From the NCBI GenBank assembly GCA_031270425.1, contig JAISXQ010000114.1, positions 1 to 8,234 on the forward strand: a stretch of DNA of 8,234 nucleotides, given 5' to 3'. This stretch comes from Prevotellaceae bacterium. GTDB lineage: Bacteria > Bacteroidota > Bacteroidia > Bacteroidales > Paludibacteraceae. Numbering within the stretch: the stretch's first letter is position 1; each line of letters begins with the position of its first letter. The notes below the pieces were generated by a model. It ran no database searches and was not told where the DNA came from. It saw nothing but the letters and a program-made list of their open reading frames with translations. Below are positions 6,427 through 8,234 of this stretch, in pieces. The position numbers and the translations under genes were made by a program.

Positions 6427-8234
6427 ATGATGAACGACATTACATTTAAGGAAATAACTTTTTGCAAGAGAATAACAACATATACAGTACTATTATTCTT
6501 GATGTCAGTTGGTATTGTTCATTCGCAAGAGCAAGAGAGACAGGAAATTATCATGGGAAAAGTAGTTGATGCGAAGCATGAACCGCTTGCCGGCGTTCTT
6601 GTGCGGATTCATCGCGAGGCTTCCACTATTACCGACAGCAAAGGAATATTTATGCTGCGGGCTGTGGTAACGCCGTCCACCGAAATAACTTTTTCTTTTA
6701 TCAGCATGAAAAGGCTGACCGTAGAATTGTCCACCCGTCCTAAAAAAGGCGAATGGCTCATTGTGATGGAAGAGGAGCACACCGACCTGGACGAAGTGGT
6801 GGTTACAGGTTATCAAAACCTCCGCAAAAACGAATTAACCGGCTCAATAAAACAGATAAAGCCGGAAGATTTTATGCAAGCCTCCAAGCTGTCGATCGAC
6901 CAGATGCTTGCCGGGCAAGTCGCCGGTATGATGGTAACGACCGCGTCGGGCGAACCGAGCGCAACGCCCAAGATACGCATTCGCGGAACATCGTCGCTTT
7001 ACAGCAATAAGGCTCCGCTTTGGGTGCTCGACGGTATCATTCTCGACGACGTTGACCCGAACAACAGCATCGACTATTCCAATCTCGACGGCGACGACGC
7101 AGCCTACCTTATCGGCAACGCCATTGCAGGCATCAACCCGCAGGACATCGAGAGCATTAACGTGCTGAAAGACGCGGCGGCAACGGCTCTTTACGGCGTG
7201 CAGGCTGCCAACGGCGTGATTGTAGTAACTACCAAAAGGGGACGTGTCGGTGCGCCGCGCGTGTCGTACAACACAAACGTTACGCTCAATGCACGCGACC
7301 GTTATTCCGATTTCAACCTGATGGACGCTTCGGAACGCATTCGCCTGTCCTACGAAATCGAACAATTGCAGATTCCGCGCGGATACTATTCCACCGACGT
7401 GGGTTACGAAGGGCTTCGCTATCAGTTGAACAATAAAGGCGAATTTGAGGGACGCGCCATCCGAGGCGTAAATAGTTTTAACGAGGCGCTCCAGCGCATG
7501 TGGGAACGCAATACCGACTGGTATGATGTGCTTTGCCGCGATGCGTTGAGCCACAATCACACCGTTAGCCTTACGGGCGGCAACGAGAATACGACCTATT
7601 ATGCTTCATTAGGATACGCCAATTCGCAGGGAACGTCGCTTGGCAGCGAAGCCGTCCGCTATACGGCGATGACCAAGCTTTCCTCGTGGCTGAGTGAAAA
7701 GTTGTATGTCAACTTCCAACTCAATGGAACGGTGAACGACAATACCGGATTCTACGGCGCCACTCCCGATAAGTGGGCTTATACCACTTCGCGCACCATT
7801 CCGGCGTATTACGACAACGGCGAACCGTTTTATTACCAGCCCAACGAAAGCGACCATACCGTTTCGCCGATAACGCTCAATTATTTGAACGAAATGGCGA
7901 AAACAGGTTCAAAAGGCAAGCAGTCGCAACTGACCGGCAAGCTGGATCTTCGATGGAATATTTGGGATAAACTGCGTTACGAATTTAGCGGCTCCATGCG
8001 CGAAGTGATTGCTACAACCACTTCGTGGGCAACGCACGATTCGTATGCGGCGGCTACCGCGCGGGGGTATAACTACGGCGACCCGCTTGTCGCCCCCGGC
8101 AGCGCCAAGGAAAAGGCGTCGAAACTGCCTTACGGCGGGATATATAACGGCGGATATTCCGAACAGCGTTCGTATGCCCTGCGCAACCAACTGGCTTACG
8201 AAAAGGAAGTGGTGAAGAACCATGTGATAAGCGC
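6427..8234 (+). CDS. SusC/RagA-family TonB-dependent outer-membrane receptor, 3'-partial
   Basis: This is the outer-membrane channel of a SusCD-type nutrient importer, energised by TonB and normally paired with a SusD-like lipoprotein lid. From ATG 6427 (a second ATG follows directly) the frame is open for 602 codons to the right edge; family members are usually about 1000 residues, so much of the barrel and any susD lie outside. In order: a signal peptide (1-33, Lys14-Arg15, hydrophobic 19-31, likely cut after VHS); a carboxypeptidase-regulatory-like domain (about 41-118, with GKVVD and TDSKG); DEVVVTGY (122-129); a plug with RIRGTSS (184-190) and WVLDGI (199-204); the SusC signature LKDAAATALYGVQAANGV (247-264) followed by TTKRG; and Tyr/Trp-rich barrel strands from about 280. 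There is no secretin/TonB N-terminal signalling domain, so sigma/anti-sigma transduction is not expected. The substrate cannot be told. Apparent ORFs within it on either strand are shadows. Confidence 0.95.
   Translation, partial: MMNDITFKEITFCKRITTYTVLLFLMSVGIVHSQEQERQEIIMGKVVDAKHEPLAGVLVRIHREASTITDSKGIFMLRAVVTPSTEITFSFISMKRLTVELSTRPKKGEWLIVMEEEHTDLDEVVVTGYQNLRKNELTGSIKQIKPEDFMQASKLSIDQMLAGQVAGMMVTTASGEPSATPKIRIRGTSSLYSNKAPLWVLDGIILDDVDPNNSIDYSNLDGDDAAYLIGNAIAGINPQDIESINVLKDAAATALYGVQAANGVIVVTTKRGRVGAPRVSYNTNVTLNARDRYSDFNLMDASERIRLSYEIEQLQIPRGYYSTDVGYEGLRYQLNNKGEFEGRAIRGVNSFNEALQRMWERNTDWYDVLCRDALSHNHTVSLTGGNENTTYYASLGYANSQGTSLGSEAVRYTAMTKLSSWLSEKLYVNFQLNGTVNDNTGFYGATPDKWAYTTSRTIPAYYDNGEPFYYQPNESDHTVSPITLNYLNEMAKTGSKGKQSQLTGKLDLRWNIWDKLRYEFSGSMREVIATTTSWATHDSYAAATARGYNYGDPLVAPGSAKEKASKLPYGGIYNGGYSEQRSYALRNQLAYEKEVVKNHVIS

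Noticed and set aside
6844..7560. 238-codon antisense frame within the SusC-like gene
   Set aside because: It lies wholly inside a clear receptor coding sequence and has no family motifs. It is a shadow of codon composition on the plus strand, as are the other frames in 6427-8234.
1..8234. CRISPR arrays, tRNA/rRNA genes, insertion sequences, phage or toxin-antitoxin genes
   Set aside because: No regularly spaced repeats, cloverleaf-like sequence, transposase motifs or terminal inverted repeats were found. All long frames are accounted for by the four identified genes.

Overview
The window looks like a chromosomal segment from a member of the Bacteroidota, probably Bacteroidales-like. Three things in the sequence point there. 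The last gene encodes a SusC/RagA-family TonB-dependent receptor. Exact matches to the Bacteroidota -7 promoter element TAnnTTTG occur upstream of genes. No start codon has a clear Shine-Dalgarno sequence. Intergenic DNA is strongly A/T-rich while the genes have balanced composition.

Layout, left to right. (1) Bases 3-1781 (+) hold the C-terminal ~590 residues of a Zn/Cd/Pb-exporting P-type ATPase whose start lies outside the window. (2) Bases 1782-2217 hold no conventional gene. They do hold an organised leader in front of pyrB: a consensus -7 element, a 48-codon ATG ORF, a hairpin followed by a U-rich tract, a strong intrinsic terminator inside the ORF, and an ~80-nt G-free repeat-like tract up to the pyrB start. 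(3) Bases 2218-3126 (+) are pyrB, the aspartate carbamoyltransferase catalytic chain, with no pyrI after it. (4) Bases 3127-3344 are a convergent spacer. (5) Bases 3345-5777 (-) are lon, the ATP-dependent protease. (6) Bases 5778-6426 are a ~650-bp divergent intergenic region with an inverted repeat in front of lon. It also has an orphan promoter-like element and two tandem related hairpins abutting a consensus promoter. (7) Bases 6427-8234 (+) are the first 602 codons of the SusC-like receptor, which runs off the right edge.

The genes do not form one pathway. Metal efflux, pyrimidine synthesis, protein quality control and nutrient uptake sit side by side, each apparently with its own control region. 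The most interesting candidate is the pyrB leader. Its order (promoter, short ORF, hairpin plus U-rich tract, terminator inside the ORF, pyrB) resembles the UTP-sensitive attenuator described for enterobacterial pyrBI, although the leader peptide sequence is unrelated. The second is the pair of covarying hairpins or dyad operators directly upstream of the receptor promoter. Both are inferences from sequence alone.
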